64,000 bases of DNA from Altericroceibacterium endophyticum. Its GTDB lineage: Bacteria > Pseudomonadota > Alphaproteobacteria > Sphingomonadales > Sphingomonadaceae. Under the pieces are notes generated by a model. The model was not told where the DNA came from. It saw only the letters and a list, made by a program, of their open reading frames with translations, and made no database searches. Numbering within the stretch: position 1 is the stretch's first letter; each line of letters begins with the position of its first letter. The DNA lies in the NCBI RefSeq assembly GCF_009827595.1, contig NZ_WTYT01000005.1, positions 186,001 to 250,000 on the forward strand. The letters are read 5' to 3'. A program made the position numbers and the translations under genes. This document shows, piece after piece, positions 1-9,159 of this stretch.

Positions 1-3000
1 AATCGATGCGCCCACGGGTGAGTTCAAACTGCGTGCCTGCGAATGTGAAGAAACCCTGACGTGGGGCGATCTCGACTGCGCCGCCAATGCGCGGGTCATC
101 GGTGGTGCCCCGGATGATCACATCGCCGCCCCAGACGCTGTCCAGCCCCATTCCGGTCACCTTGATGCTGTTACCGGCACTCGCGTCGATCAGATAACGC
201 CACGGCGCAGACTGTCTTGCAACTGGCCCCATGTCTGGCGGCAGATTGATCTCACGCGTTTTGATGTCGGGTAGGTCAGCCTCGGCATCGGAGGTTCCGA
301 GAGTCCAGCGTGCCTTGTTCACACGAACGCGGCCCGCAATGGTGCCGCCCCGGCCATTGGAAACGATGCGCAACGGTCCGGTTACGGTGGCGCCCATATT
401 GCGGCGATCGACAATTTCAGCATTCTTTGCCGCCAGACGAACGTCTATCTTCGGTCCGCGCGGCCCAAGCCCGGACAAATCCACCATCCCACTGCCCGTT
501 ATGGTGCCATTATTGGGGGCCGTGCCGGAAAAACTGGTCAGTTGCAGACGCGGTCCTGAAAAGCTGCCCCGCAGTTTCACATTGGATAGATCGGTGCCGG
601 TTACGGCACTGCGCAAACGCAGCGCGTCACCAGCCAGAGACCCTGTGACCTGCGGATTCTGCAGCGAACCGCGCGTATCCGCCGTCAGGCTAAGCTGGCC
701 GGTAATGTCGAAAATTTCGACGGAAGTCAGACGCCAGAGTGCATCTGCTGGCCCGGAATAGCGCAATTGGGCAAACAAATCGCCTGCCTGAAGCCGCTGG
801 ATCAAACCACCATTGGCAGGCAAATTGGCAATCCGGCCCTGCAGCCGTCCCTTAATCCCGCCTCCATCCTGAATCACCGCGCGCGTTTGCAGCAGATCGG
901 GTGTCAGCTTGAGAACGACAGCCAGATCAATCGGGCGTGAACTGAGTGTCAGCCCTGAACGGCTAAAACCGGAAACCAGCAACCGGGCATTACCGCTGGG
1001 CACACCATCGGCGCCAGAATCGACATCGACCACACCGGAAATTGACCCCGTCAAACCAATATCCGGCGCCACGACATCAATCAGCGAAAGCGGCATTTTC
1101 GACAGGCTGACTTTGGCTTGGGCAGGATTCTCGCCGCCAAAGCCGCCTTCCAGAATGGCATAGCCCGATCCGTAGGAAATCTGAGTCTTTTGCAGGATCC
1201 AGCCGCCATTAGCCTGTTTTTGCGCCACGGCCTGCCGCGGCATGGTAATCCGGTCCCCGGCATAGGTTCCGCGAGCGGCCACGCCGATTTTCTGCCGCGT
1301 AACATCACCTTCCAATTGCAGCGCGAAGCGCGCACCGCGCCGCCCGGTCAGCGATGCATTAAACTGCCCCACACCCTTATCGATATTGCCCCGCGCTGCC
1401 AGGCGGCCAATGAAGATCGAGCCATAGCGCAGGCCCCGCGCACTGATGTTACCCGTGATTGTGGCGCCCGCTTTGTCGAGCGTTCCGGCGGCCTCAATAT
1501 TTGCGCGCGCAATTGCCAGATCAGCCTCTCCACCAAAGCGCGCATTTCGTGCCCGCAGCTTCAGATCAAAACCCTGCCCCGCATCGCGAGGTTGTAATGT
1601 GACTGAACCGTCCAGACCGCCACCGCGAATGTCTAGCGCCCCATCGACACCGCCTTCGGCAAAGGCGATGGATCCCCTCACATCCGTTTTCCACACAGTC
1701 AGCCGGTCAACATCCAGCCGGGCTGGAGCATTTGGAGGCGTCAACAGCAAAGCCCTGCCATCAAACGGGCCGAGCGTGGATTGGCCATCAGTCACTATCC
1801 GGAAGCCGGAAGGCTGCCCGTCACGCTGTTTTTCACGCCCTATTTCAACACGCACATCCTTGAGGCCGGCGGCGGGCAGCGGGCTGGCGAAGGTCAATAT
1901 TGCATGGGGGCCATCATCGCCCATTTCAGCTGTGACGGTGAAGGGCCCATACTCGGTGTGCTCCCCGCTGCCGGCCAGAGTGGTCTCGCCGTTTTGCAGG
2001 CGGCCATCCAGTTGCAGCTTCAGCTTGCTGCCATCCACCCGCACATCATTCAGGATAATCGGTCGTTTCGCCCCGAGCGCGACACCGCCGCGGAAGCGAA
2101 TGTTGTCGCCGGCCAGCGTAGTCAATGTCTTGTTCGCCACCCTGGCCATCCGCCCGTTGAAATTGGCGCGCAGGCTCCACGGTGTATTCTGGCCGATCTT
2201 GAAGCGGATTTTGGCCCCGCCATCCAGCGTGCCCAGACCGTCCAGTACCAGACCGCGCGCCTCCACCGGGCCGGCCAGAGCATAGCCATTTCCCTTGAGG
2301 TTACCGCGCGCAGACAAGTCCGCCCGCAGTCCCTTGAAGCGAATGGCCAGATTATCCGATCGCAAAGTCTGACCGTTCAGCAAGACTGTACCGCGAATTC
2401 TGCCATCTTGCAGCCTCGGATCGAGCAGATCATTGCCAGTCACAATGCGGTCCGCCGTGAAATCAAGCGGCAGGGTCCATTGCTGGCCATTATATCGGAG
2501 TGTGCCCCGCTGCTGAACGCCCTCCAAAATGGTTTTATCTATCTCGAGCGCGGCAATATTCACCTGATGCTGGATACTCAGATCCTTGCGGAAAGGGCCA
2601 TCCAATGTGGCCACAATTCGTGCGCCCCGCAGGCGAACATTCCGGCCCAGCAGGCCAGGGTTGGTCAGTGTGCCCTCTATCGCGACATCATTGAATATAT
2701 TGTCATTCAGATCGACGGAACCTTGTGCATCCAGCGTAATGGCCGAGCCGCGCAAGGCGAAGCCACCATCGAATACGCTCTGCTTCAAAGTTCCGACCAA
2801 TGCGACATTCGCTACCTCGCCCAGCGCATCGGCAGGCAGGCCAGACAGATAGGCGCCAGGCCGCACCTGCCCGACCAGCTTGTACATTCCGCGCTGGTTG
2901 AACAGCCGCAAGGCAACAGGCCGCGTCTCGCCCTGATCGATGACAATCGCACCGTCCCAAACGGACCAGCTGCCATCACCTACGGCGCGAATCCGGGTGG

Positions 3001-3763
3001 AAGTTTCGAGACCAGCAAGATTCGCCAGAAGCCCGTCCGCCGGAGCACGAATATCGACATCCACATCGAATATGTCGCCATCAGGCTCTGCATGGATGAG
3101 GGCCGACAGGCGATCCCCCCCGCCCAGCTCTCCCTTGGCATCGAGATAGACCAGACCATCTCGGATATTGGCTTTCGCGCGTAAATTCACCAGTCTTTCC
3201 GCACCCGCCAGACCTTCTGCGACATGCAGATCGTCAACCAGTAACCTGTCCACGCGAATGTCGAAATTCGGCAGTGTGGGCGCCTCGGGATCGCCGGACC
3301 CAAGTTCTGGCGCGGCATACAGAGTGCCATCGTGCAGCGCTACGGACCGGATATCGAGACCACTGAAGGGAAATTTGTAAGGCCGCCAGTTCAGGTCAAT
3401 TTCCGGCACTTCCAGAAACAACACCTGGTTCTTGTCGTAGAATTTCACATCATTGAAGCTCGCGCTCCACAGGACAGACCCGTCAATGCTTCCCACATCA
3501 ACGGAAAGGCCGGATGCCGGTGCATAGGCCGAAAGCTGATCGACAATGAACTGCCGCCCCGGAGGCGTATGCAGAAACCCGATGGCCAGCAGCACGAGCA
3601 GCAGCAGCCCGGCGATGATGTAGCTGACCGCGCGGAAAATCCGCCGCGGCCATTTCAGGAAGGCATAAGGCTGGCGTTTCGCTTCACCATCCGGCGTGGC
3701 TACGGATGCTGTTTGATCCGCCGTGTCGCTGCCCGGATGCAGATTTTCATCGCTGGCCGCCAT
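1..3763 (-). CDS. tamB: TamB, translocation and assembly module inner-membrane protein (3' end cut by window)
   Basis: About 1254 residues are visible; the C-terminal end lies beyond position 1. The N-terminus is cytosolic and basic, followed by one membrane segment at about residues 44-63. After this comes a very long, repetitive beta-rich region with recurrent Gly/Asp/Leu strands, typical of the AsmA/TamB groove-forming proteins that span the periplasm. The last visible part, with alternating glycine and hydrophobic residues, resembles the DUF490 region that contacts the TamA barrel, so probably only 100-200 residues are missing. The start ATG shares one base with the tamA stop (TGATG), so translation is coupled. 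Known role of the family: with TamA it helps insert some outer-membrane proteins and move phospholipid to the outer membrane. Confidence 0.93.
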   Translation of the reverse strand, partial: MAASDENLHPGSDTADQTASVATPDGEAKRQPYAFLKWPRRIFRAVSYIIAGLLLLVLLAIGFLHTPPGRQFIVDQLSAYAPASGLSVDVGSIDGSVLWSASFNDVKFYDKNQVLFLEVPEIDLNWRPYKFPFSGLDIRSVALHDGTLYAAPELGSGDPEAPTLPNFDIRVDRLLVDDLHVAEGLAGAERLVNLRAKANIRDGLVYLDAKGELGGGDRLSALIHAEPDGDIFDVDVDIRAPADGLLANLAGLETSTRIRAVGDGSWSVWDGAIVIDQGETRPVALRLFNQRGMYKLVGQVRPGAYLSGLPADALGEVANVALVGTLKQSVFDGGFALRGSAITLDAQGSVDLNDNIFNDVAIEGTLTNPGLLGRNVRLRGARIVATLDGPFRKDLSIQHQVNIAALEIDKTILEGVQQRGTLRYNGQQWTLPLDFTADRIVTGNDLLDPRLQDGRIRGTVLLNGQTLRSDNLAIRFKGLRADLSARGNLKGNGYALAGPVEARGLVLDGLGTLDGGAKIRFKIGQNTPWSLRANFNGRMARVANKTLTTLAGDNIRFRGGVALGAKRPIILNDVRVDGSKLKLQLDGRLQNGETTLAGSGEHTEYGPFTVTAEMGDDGPHAILTFASPLPAAGLKDVRVEIGREKQRDGQPSGFRIVTDGQSTLGPFDGRALLLTPPNAPARLDVDRLTVWKTDVRGSIAFAEGGVDGALDIRGGGLDGSVTLQPRDAGQGFDLKLRARNARFGGEADLAIARANIEAAGTLDKAGATITGNISARGLRYGSIFIGRLAARGNIDKGVGQFNASLTGRRGARFALQLEGDVTRQKIGVAARGTYAGDRITMPRQAVAQKQANGGWILQKTQISYGSGYAILEGGFGGENPAQAKVSLSKMPLSLIDVVAPDIGLTGSISGVVDVDSGADGVPSGNARLLVSGFSRSGLTLSSRPIDLAVVLKLTPDLLQTRAVIQDGGGIKGRLQGRIANLPANGGLIQRLQAGDLFAQLRYSGPADALWRLTSVEIFDITGQLSLTADTRGSLQNPQVTGSLAGDALRLRSAVTGTDLSNVKLRGSFSGPRLQLTSFSGTAPNNGTITGSGMVDLSGLGPRGPKIDVRLAAKNAEIVDRRNMGATVTGPLRIVSNGRGGTIAGRVRVNKARWTLGTSDAEADLPDIKTREINLPPDMGPVARQSAPWRYLIDASAGNSIKVTGMGLDSVWGGDVIIRGTTDDPRIGGAVEIAPRQGFFTFAGTQFELTRGRID

Positions 3764-5889
3764 CAGAATGCCTGCCCGAAAGCGACATAGACACCAATCG
3801 GGGCGTCATTGGGGCCGGGATTGATCGGCGTGCCCACATCCACCCGGATCGGGCCAAACCCGGTATTATATCTGATGCCCAATCCGGCACCGACCTTGAT
3901 ATCACTGAAAGTGGGTGTCTGACTGCTATCGACAGCGCCCGCATCGACAAATGGCACAACCGACAGGGCACCATCAAAGAACCCGGTGCCGATACGTGCT
4001 TCGAGAGAAAATTCGACCAGCGAACGGCCACCGCTGGGATCGCCTTCAGAATCGCTCGGCCCGATTGCCTGATAGCCATAGCCGCGAACGGACCCGCCGC
4101 CGCCGGCGTAAAAGCGCCGTGACGGGGCTATATTGGTGATGGATGAGCCGCGAATGCTGCCCAGCTTCGCCCGCGCAGCCAGCACGATGCGATCGCTCAT
4201 CGACTGATAATAGGTGCCCTCTATCTGGCTGCGCAAATAGATGCTCTGGCTGCCATTATGACGGGAGATTTCAGGTGATAGCCGTGTGCTGAGGCGATAG
4301 CCCTGCTTCGGATCAAGCAAGTCATCCGACATATCGACTTGCCCATAAAGCGGCAGCGCGGCGATCAGATAGGTTTCCTCAGGCGCCTTGTTTCCGGCCG
4401 CGTCGCGTTCCCTTTCCGCCGTTGCAATCAATTCCGCGCCGATCGACCAGCCGAGCGGTTTCTGGAACAGGAGCGTGCTTTGCCGTTCATAGGTGCCAAC
4501 GAGCGAAGCCGTCTTGGCTTCATAGGCTTCAAAATCCTTGGTCGTAGCAAAGGCGTCGAGCGTCAGAATCCGGTCACGCCCCTTCACATTGTTGCGGCGG
4601 AACGTCACCCCTGCCAGTTGTTCCCGCGTCCCGGCGATCCCGCGTAGTCGCAGCATGCCTTCTGGCGGAAAGAGATTGCGGTGTTCCCAGCTTGCCTGAG
4701 CGCGGAACCCCTCACCTGTGCCATAACCGATCGATCCGGCAATGGTGCGCAGCGGAGCCTTTGCCAGTTCCACCGCTATATCCACTGTGCCGGGCGCACC
4801 TTGCGTGGGCGCCTCACGCTCTACCGGGGTCAGTGTCGCGCTCGAAACCAACCCGGTCGCCATAATCGCCCGGCGTAAATCATCCTGCAGACTGCGCTGA
4901 TAGGTTTGCCCCGGATCAAACCGGGCGACCCTCGCCAAATGCTGGCCGGAGAGAAAATCAGGCAAATTGCTGGTGACGGTGCCAAAGGCATATTTGCCGC
5001 CCGGCTGCACCAGCAGACTGAGATCGCCTTCCTCGCGCGCATGATCGATCAGCAATTCAGGTTCGTCCATATGGGCGAAGGGGTAGCCATTCTCGCCAAG
5101 CGCGCGATCAAGATCGTCCCGCTCTTCCTCAATCACATCAGACAGCAGCGGATCGCCGGTTTGGATCCCGAAACGGCCGCGCAACATGTCATAATCCGCA
5201 GTGGCGTCGCTCAACGAACCAAGATCAATGGCACCGAATTTATATTGGACGCCCGGCAGGATATCGAAGCGGATTTTCGGCCCGCTTTGCCCGGTACCAT
5301 CACCGCCCGCCGCAGCATTCGCAGAGCGGAAAATCTGGCCGTCATAATAGCCATAAATATCGAGCAACCGGGTGAGAAGTTTCTCATCCTCCTTGGCCTG
5401 GGCGGCAAGCCGGGCCTCGCTATCATCATCGTCCAGCTCAAGGATAGTGGAGAGCGAAGTGAAGCGTTTGACGAATTCCTCCCGCTCCGCCAGCAAGTCA
5501 TCGTCTGACGGGAATGCCAGTGTCAGTTCGTCCGAAAGCGTTTCGACATCCGCATCGCGGCGGCGCGGCATATCATCACCAAAATCAGCGAATTGGATTG
5601 ATGTATCGGGTGACAGGGGGGCCAGCTTGGGCAGTTCGGTATCATTGGGCCATGGCACGGTGAGGCTTGGCATTTCAGCGAGCGGTGCATCGGGATCCAC
5701 TTCAGGCGGCAGGTCCTCAGCCTCAACCGTCCCATCCGACACGCCCTGACTGGCCCAATCCTCCGGATTATCAACCGCTTCATCCGGGATCAGATCCTCC
5801 AGCGACGCGGGGGCATCATAGTCCTGAGCCATGACGGGCACGGCCAGCATCGCAGCCGACGCAGCCAGAGCCGCTGAAATTTTGCGCAT
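3763..5889 (-). CDS. tamA: TamA, Omp85-family outer-membrane assembly protein
   Basis: 708 residues. A signal peptide occupies about residues 1-21 (MRKISAALAAS..., cleavage after VMA). It is followed by an unusually long acidic, Pro/Asp/Glu-rich segment of roughly 110 residues, then POTRA-like repeats and a C-terminal 16-strand Omp85 barrel. The final barrel motif GFGPIRVDVGTPIN and a terminal Phe are visible. The open frame extends upstream into bpt, but the ATG at 5889 was chosen because it starts a canonical signal peptide 13 bases after the bpt stop. Its position directly before tamB is the conserved arrangement. The acidic N-terminal extension is not part of the basic TamA architecture; its role is unknown. 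Confidence 0.93.
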   Translation of the reverse strand: MRKISAALAASAAMLAVPVMAQDYDAPASLEDLIPDEAVDNPEDWASQGVSDGTVEAEDLPPEVDPDAPLAEMPSLTVPWPNDTELPKLAPLSPDTSIQFADFGDDMPRRRDADVETLSDELTLAFPSDDDLLAEREEFVKRFTSLSTILELDDDDSEARLAAQAKEDEKLLTRLLDIYGYYDGQIFRSANAAAGGDGTGQSGPKIRFDILPGVQYKFGAIDLGSLSDATADYDMLRGRFGIQTGDPLLSDVIEEERDDLDRALGENGYPFAHMDEPELLIDHAREEGDLSLLVQPGGKYAFGTVTSNLPDFLSGQHLARVARFDPGQTYQRSLQDDLRRAIMATGLVSSATLTPVEREAPTQGAPGTVDIAVELAKAPLRTIAGSIGYGTGEGFRAQASWEHRNLFPPEGMLRLRGIAGTREQLAGVTFRRNNVKGRDRILTLDAFATTKDFEAYEAKTASLVGTYERQSTLLFQKPLGWSIGAELIATAERERDAAGNKAPEETYLIAALPLYGQVDMSDDLLDPKQGYRLSTRLSPEISRHNGSQSIYLRSQIEGTYYQSMSDRIVLAARAKLGSIRGSSITNIAPSRRFYAGGGGSVRGYGYQAIGPSDSEGDPSGGRSLVEFSLEARIGTGFFDGALSVVPFVDAGAVDSSQTPTFSDIKVGAGLGIRYNTGFGPIRVDVGTPINPGPNDAPIGVYVAFGQAF

Positions 5890-5902
5890 GGAAGCCCCGG
5901 TC

Positions 5903-6754
5903 TTAACCGAAACTTCTGGAATCGCCGGAAGCGGTAATTCCATCCTTCCCGCTGCTGGCGGCGCTGCATGAGGAGCTGCGCGGTGCATTGGCGCTGTCAG
6001 CAATAAGGCGGGATTGTTCGTTGCCGGAAAAGCGCGTCCATCCATCAGGGCTGAGCCGTTCGAGCGGACGGTAGCGAATCTTATACTGCATCCGGTCAGC
6101 CCCTTCGACCCAATAGCCCAGATAGACATATGGCAGGCCCTGCTTCGCGGCGCGAAAAATGTGATCGAGGATGATAAAATTACCGAGGCCGGTGCGCGCG
6201 CCAGGCTCCGTATCATAAAAGCTGTAAATCATTGAAAAACCGTCGCCCTGCCGATCCATCAGACAGGCGCCGACGAGCCGTCCCGGCTTCCCGTTTACCG
6301 CAGGTTCCCGATATTCAACCACCACGCTGGAGACCGGCGTGTGTTCAACCATGTCAGCATAGTCAATTTCATCCATCGCGGCCATGCCACCGCCGGGGTG
6401 ACGCGATGCCAGATATTTTTGCAGCAGTTCGAATTGTTCGACCGTTGCCCATGGGCGGCATTCGTTGACTTCGAGATCAGAATTTTTGCGAAAGGCGCGT
6501 TTCTGCGATGAACTGGGCGTAAATTCAGATGCCACAACCCGCACGGACACGCAGGCCTGACAGTCGGCGCAGCTTGGACGATAGGCAACAGTCTGACTCC
6601 GCCGAAAACCGATCCGCCCGAGCGCATCGTTCAGCTGGTCTGCATTCGCGCCTTTCAGCTCCGTAAACACCTTCCGCTCTGTCTTGTCAGGCAGATAGGG
6701 GCACGGTGCCGGACTGGTCACGAAGAAACGCGGAAAACTGACGGGAGCCGTCAC
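5903..6754 (-). CDS. bpt: Aspartate/glutamate leucyltransferase (Bpt/Ate-type tRNA-protein transferase)
   Basis: 283 residues, GTG start with an AGAGGA ribosome-binding site upstream. The N-terminus ([20 protein letters not shown]) and the [12 protein letters not shown] cysteine cluster are typical of bacterial arginyl/leucyl-tRNA-protein transferases. The C-terminal part carries the GNAT-like stretch with [22 protein letters not shown]. The family attaches leucine from tRNA to N-terminal Asp/Glu and so feeds proteins into ClpS/ClpAP degradation. The protein ends with a Ser/Ala-rich tail of about 30 residues that lengthens it beyond the usual roughly 250. It is the first gene of a run with tamA and tamB. 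Confidence 0.92.
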   Translation of the reverse strand: MTAPVSFPRFFVTSPAPCPYLPDKTERKVFTELKGANADQLNDALGRIGFRRSQTVAYRPSCADCQACVSVRVVASEFTPSSSQKRAFRKNSDLEVNECRPWATVEQFELLQKYLASRHPGGGMAAMDEIDYADMVEHTPVSSVVVEYREPAVNGKPGRLVGACLMDRQGDGFSMIYSFYDTEPGARTGLGNFIILDHIFRAAKQGLPYVYLGYWVEGADRMQYKIRYRPLERLSPDGWTRFSGNEQSRLIADSANAPRSSSCSAASSGKDGITASGDSRSFG

Positions 6755-6798
6755 GGCAAGGCGGTCCTCTCGGCCAAATGGAAATGTTACAACGTCTT

Positions 6799-6815
6799 CA
6801 CTGCATTATGCAGTG
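6799..6815. promoter_or_regulatory. 17-bp palindrome upstream of bpt-tamA-tamB (candidate operator)
   Basis: CACTGCA-TTA-TGCAGTG is a perfect inverted repeat with 7-base arms, centred about 50 bases upstream of the bpt GTG. Further upstream, 6828-6846 holds TTTGAA-N7-TTCAAA around an AAGCGCTT palindrome. On the minus strand, TTGAAA in this second repeat could act as a -35 element with TATGAC about 19 bases downstream, which would put the first palindrome near the transcription start. The operator role is inferred from symmetry and position only; I do not recognise the binding protein. Confidence 0.4.
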
Positions 6816-6914
6816 TCATAGGGCTTGTTTGAAGCGCTTTTTCAAAACACTAGCTGAACACTGACATAGATTCGAAGATTGAGGCAGCGCAAATATTGTC
6901 TGCCCCATTTCCGA

Positions 6915-8150
6915 TCAATCCAGTTCCACCATGCTGACGGCATAGCCTTTGGCCTGCAATGCCACGATCAAAGCTTCCAATTGCTGGCGGTCGCGGGCTT
7001 CGCATTCAATATCCGTCACCAGCCCCTTGGCAGGGAGATTGGTGAAAATACGCTGATGGTAGATTTCCAGGATATTGACCTGGTGATTGTTGAATTCGCC
7101 CATCACCTTGTACAAAGCGCCCGGACGATCCTGCAGGAAGACCCGGAGCCGCGCCAGACGGCCCGAACGGGCAAGATCACGCAGCAGCACGTTGGCGAGC
7201 AGGCGTGTGTCGATATTGCCGCCGCACAGGACGATGCCCACCTTCTTGCCGCGAAACAGCTCGGGATAGGCCTGCACAGCAGCCAGACCGGCGGCACCGG
7301 CGCCTTCAACCACGGTTTTCTCTATCTGCAGCAGCAGCGCGAGCGCGCCTTCGAGCTGCTCCTCACCCACCAGCACGATTTCATCGACCAGCCGCTTGAC
7401 GACCTGAGACGTGAATTTTCCGGGGCTTTTGACCGCGATACCTTCGGCCAGAGTGTCTCCGCCACAGGGCAGATCTTCGCCCTTAACCATGCCATACATG
7501 GAGGGATAGAGCTGCGCCTGCACACCATACAGCCCGATATCAGGCTTCAGCGCACGCGCCGCCGTCCCGATGCCGGAAAGCAGTCCGCCCCCGCCAATCG
7601 GCACGACCAGCGCATCCAGATCAGGCACATCCTCCAGCATCTCCAGACCAACGGTGCCCTGCCCGGCGGCAACATCGGGATCATCGAAAGGATGGACGAA
7701 GGTGAGGCCCATTTCCTTTTCCAGTTCCAGCGCATGGGCATAGGCATCATCAAATGTCTCGCCCTCCAGGACCACTTTGCCGCCTACCTGTTCGGTCTGC
7801 ATGACCTTCACCAGCGGAGTCGTTTTGGGCATCACTATCGTTACCGGAACGCCCAGCCGCGTGCCGTGATAGGACAGGCCCTGCGCATGATTCCCGGCAG
7901 AAGCGGCAATCACGCCGCGGTCACGCTGAGCCGGGTCCATCAGCAGCAATTTGTTGAGCGCACCACGCTCCTTATAAGCGGCGGTGAACTGGTGATTTTC
8001 AAATTTGAGCCAGACTTCCGCCCCGGTAATCTGCGACAGCGTCTTGCTATGCAAAGTCGGCGTCCGCTGCACTGCACCCTCAATTCGGGAGGCAGCTGCA
8101 CGGATATGATCAATGGTGAGGAGCTCGGCGGAATTATCTGTTTCTGTCAT
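6915..8150 (-). CDS. ilvA: Threonine ammonia-lyase (PLP-dependent) with C-terminal ACT domain
   Basis: 411 residues from the ATG at 8150; the frame is open further upstream but MTETDN... fits the family start. The PLP-binding lysine lies at about residue 60 in FTAAYKERGA, and the phosphate-binding glycine loop GGGGLLSG is near the middle. A single ACT domain, beginning RVFLQDRPGALYKV, forms the last 75 residues. It converts L-threonine to 2-oxobutanoate, the first step of isoleucine synthesis; the single ACT domain and ~400-residue length match the shorter clade rather than the E. coli IlvA with two ACT-like domains. It is divergent from the dehydrogenase at 8260, with a shared 109-base promoter region. 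Confidence 0.93.
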   Translation of the reverse strand: MTETDNSAELLTIDHIRAAASRIEGAVQRTPTLHSKTLSQITGAEVWLKFENHQFTAAYKERGALNKLLLMDPAQRDRGVIAASAGNHAQGLSYHGTRLGVPVTIVMPKTTPLVKVMQTEQVGGKVVLEGETFDDAYAHALELEKEMGLTFVHPFDDPDVAAGQGTVGLEMLEDVPDLDALVVPIGGGGLLSGIGTAARALKPDIGLYGVQAQLYPSMYGMVKGEDLPCGGDTLAEGIAVKSPGKFTSQVVKRLVDEIVLVGEEQLEGALALLLQIEKTVVEGAGAAGLAAVQAYPELFRGKKVGIVLCGGNIDTRLLANVLLRDLARSGRLARLRVFLQDRPGALYKVMGEFNNHQVNILEIYHQRIFTNLPAKGLVTDIECEARDRQQLEALIVALQAKGYAVSMVELD

Positions 8151-8259
8151 GGTGAGCGCCCCGTAACCCAAAAAACGCCATAGGGGAACGGCGGCTTCGT
8201 CCTTATTGCCTTTCGTAACGGATTGCTTTGTGGGCAATGACGGGGCACCAAGCGCAGCT

Positions 8260-9159
8260 ATGACTACAGCAAAACGGATCGCTTTTCTCGGGCTCGGCGT
8301 AATGGGCAGCCCCATGGCCGGCCATCTGGCCGCTGCCGGCCACCATGTCACCGTCTATAATCGCACGGCATCGCGGGCGGAGAAATGGCTGGCTGACCAT
8401 CAGGCACGCGGCCATTCCGTCGCCATGGCGGCCACTCCGGCGGAGGCCGCTGCAGCGCAGGATCTGGTGCTGACCTGTGTCGGCAATGATGCTGATCTGG
8501 CCCAGGTCACATTGGGCGATGATGGCGCACTGGCCGCCATGAAGCCGGGCGCATGTTTCGTCGATCATACGACGGTGTCCCCCGCCATTGCGCGGCAAAT
8601 CAGCGATGCGGCGGCGGCGCGCGATCTGCTGGCGCTCGATGCACCGATTTCCGGCGGTCAGGCCGGAGCAGAAAATGGCAAACTCTCCATCATGTGCGGC
8701 GGCAGCGATGCAGCCATGGCAGCGGCGCATGACATAATCAGCATATATGCGGCGCGCGTTACCCATGTCGGGGATGCAGGCGCGGGTCAGGCGACCAAGG
8801 CGGTCAATCAGATCTGCATTGCCGGCATCCTGGCAGGCCTCAGCGAAGGGGTGCGTCTGGCCGATGCCAACGGGCTGGATATGGATAAGTTGCTGTCCGC
8901 AATTTCCGGCGGTGCTGCCCAAAGCTGGCAGATGGAAAATCGCTGGGCAACCATGGCGCGCGAGGAGTTCGATTTCGGATTCGCGATCGACTGGATGCGC
9001 AAGGATCTGGCCATTGCCTTGAGCGAAGCGAAGGATCGCGGTCTCTCGCTTCCCATCACGGCGTTGGTCGATCAGTTTTACGCGCAGGTTCAGGCCCAAG
9101 GCGGCGCGCGGCAGGATACCAGCGCGCTGATCCGCCATCTGCCCAAGGGCGATGCATGA
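8260..9159 (+). CDS. 3-hydroxyisobutyrate dehydrogenase-like NAD(P)-dependent beta-hydroxyacid dehydrogenase
   Basis: 299 residues from the ATG at 8260 (MTTAKRIAFLGLGVMG). Two features of the family are plain: the Rossmann glycine motif GLGVMG at residues 10-15 and the substrate loop DAPISGG near the middle. The catalytic lysine is in GAGQATKAVNQ at about residue 170. The family oxidises 3-hydroxyacids such as 3-hydroxyisobutyrate, tartronate semialdehyde or related compounds; the substrate cannot be told from the sequence. The stop overlaps the next gene's start, so the dehydrogenase and the exported amidohydrolase are probably translated together, though no common pathway is obvious. Confidence 0.88.
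   Translation: MTTAKRIAFLGLGVMGSPMAGHLAAAGHHVTVYNRTASRAEKWLADHQARGHSVAMAATPAEAAAAQDLVLTCVGNDADLAQVTLGDDGALAAMKPGACFVDHTTVSPAIARQISDAAAARDLLALDAPISGGQAGAENGKLSIMCGGSDAAMAAAHDIISIYAARVTHVGDAGAGQATKAVNQICIAGILAGLSEGVRLADANGLDMDKLLSAISGGAAQSWQMENRWATMAREEFDFGFAIDWMRKDLAIALSEAKDRGLSLPITALVDQFYAQVQAQGGARQDTSALIRHLPKGDA

Noticed and set aside
1781-3184. 467-codon open frame on the plus strand
   Set aside because: It lies wholly opposite tamB, whose translation is coherent and family-like. Long antisense frames are common in G/C-rich DNA with this codon bias.
6879-8183. 434-codon plus-strand frame
   Set aside because: Antisense to the threonine ammonia-lyase gene; His/Gln-rich product without any family feature.
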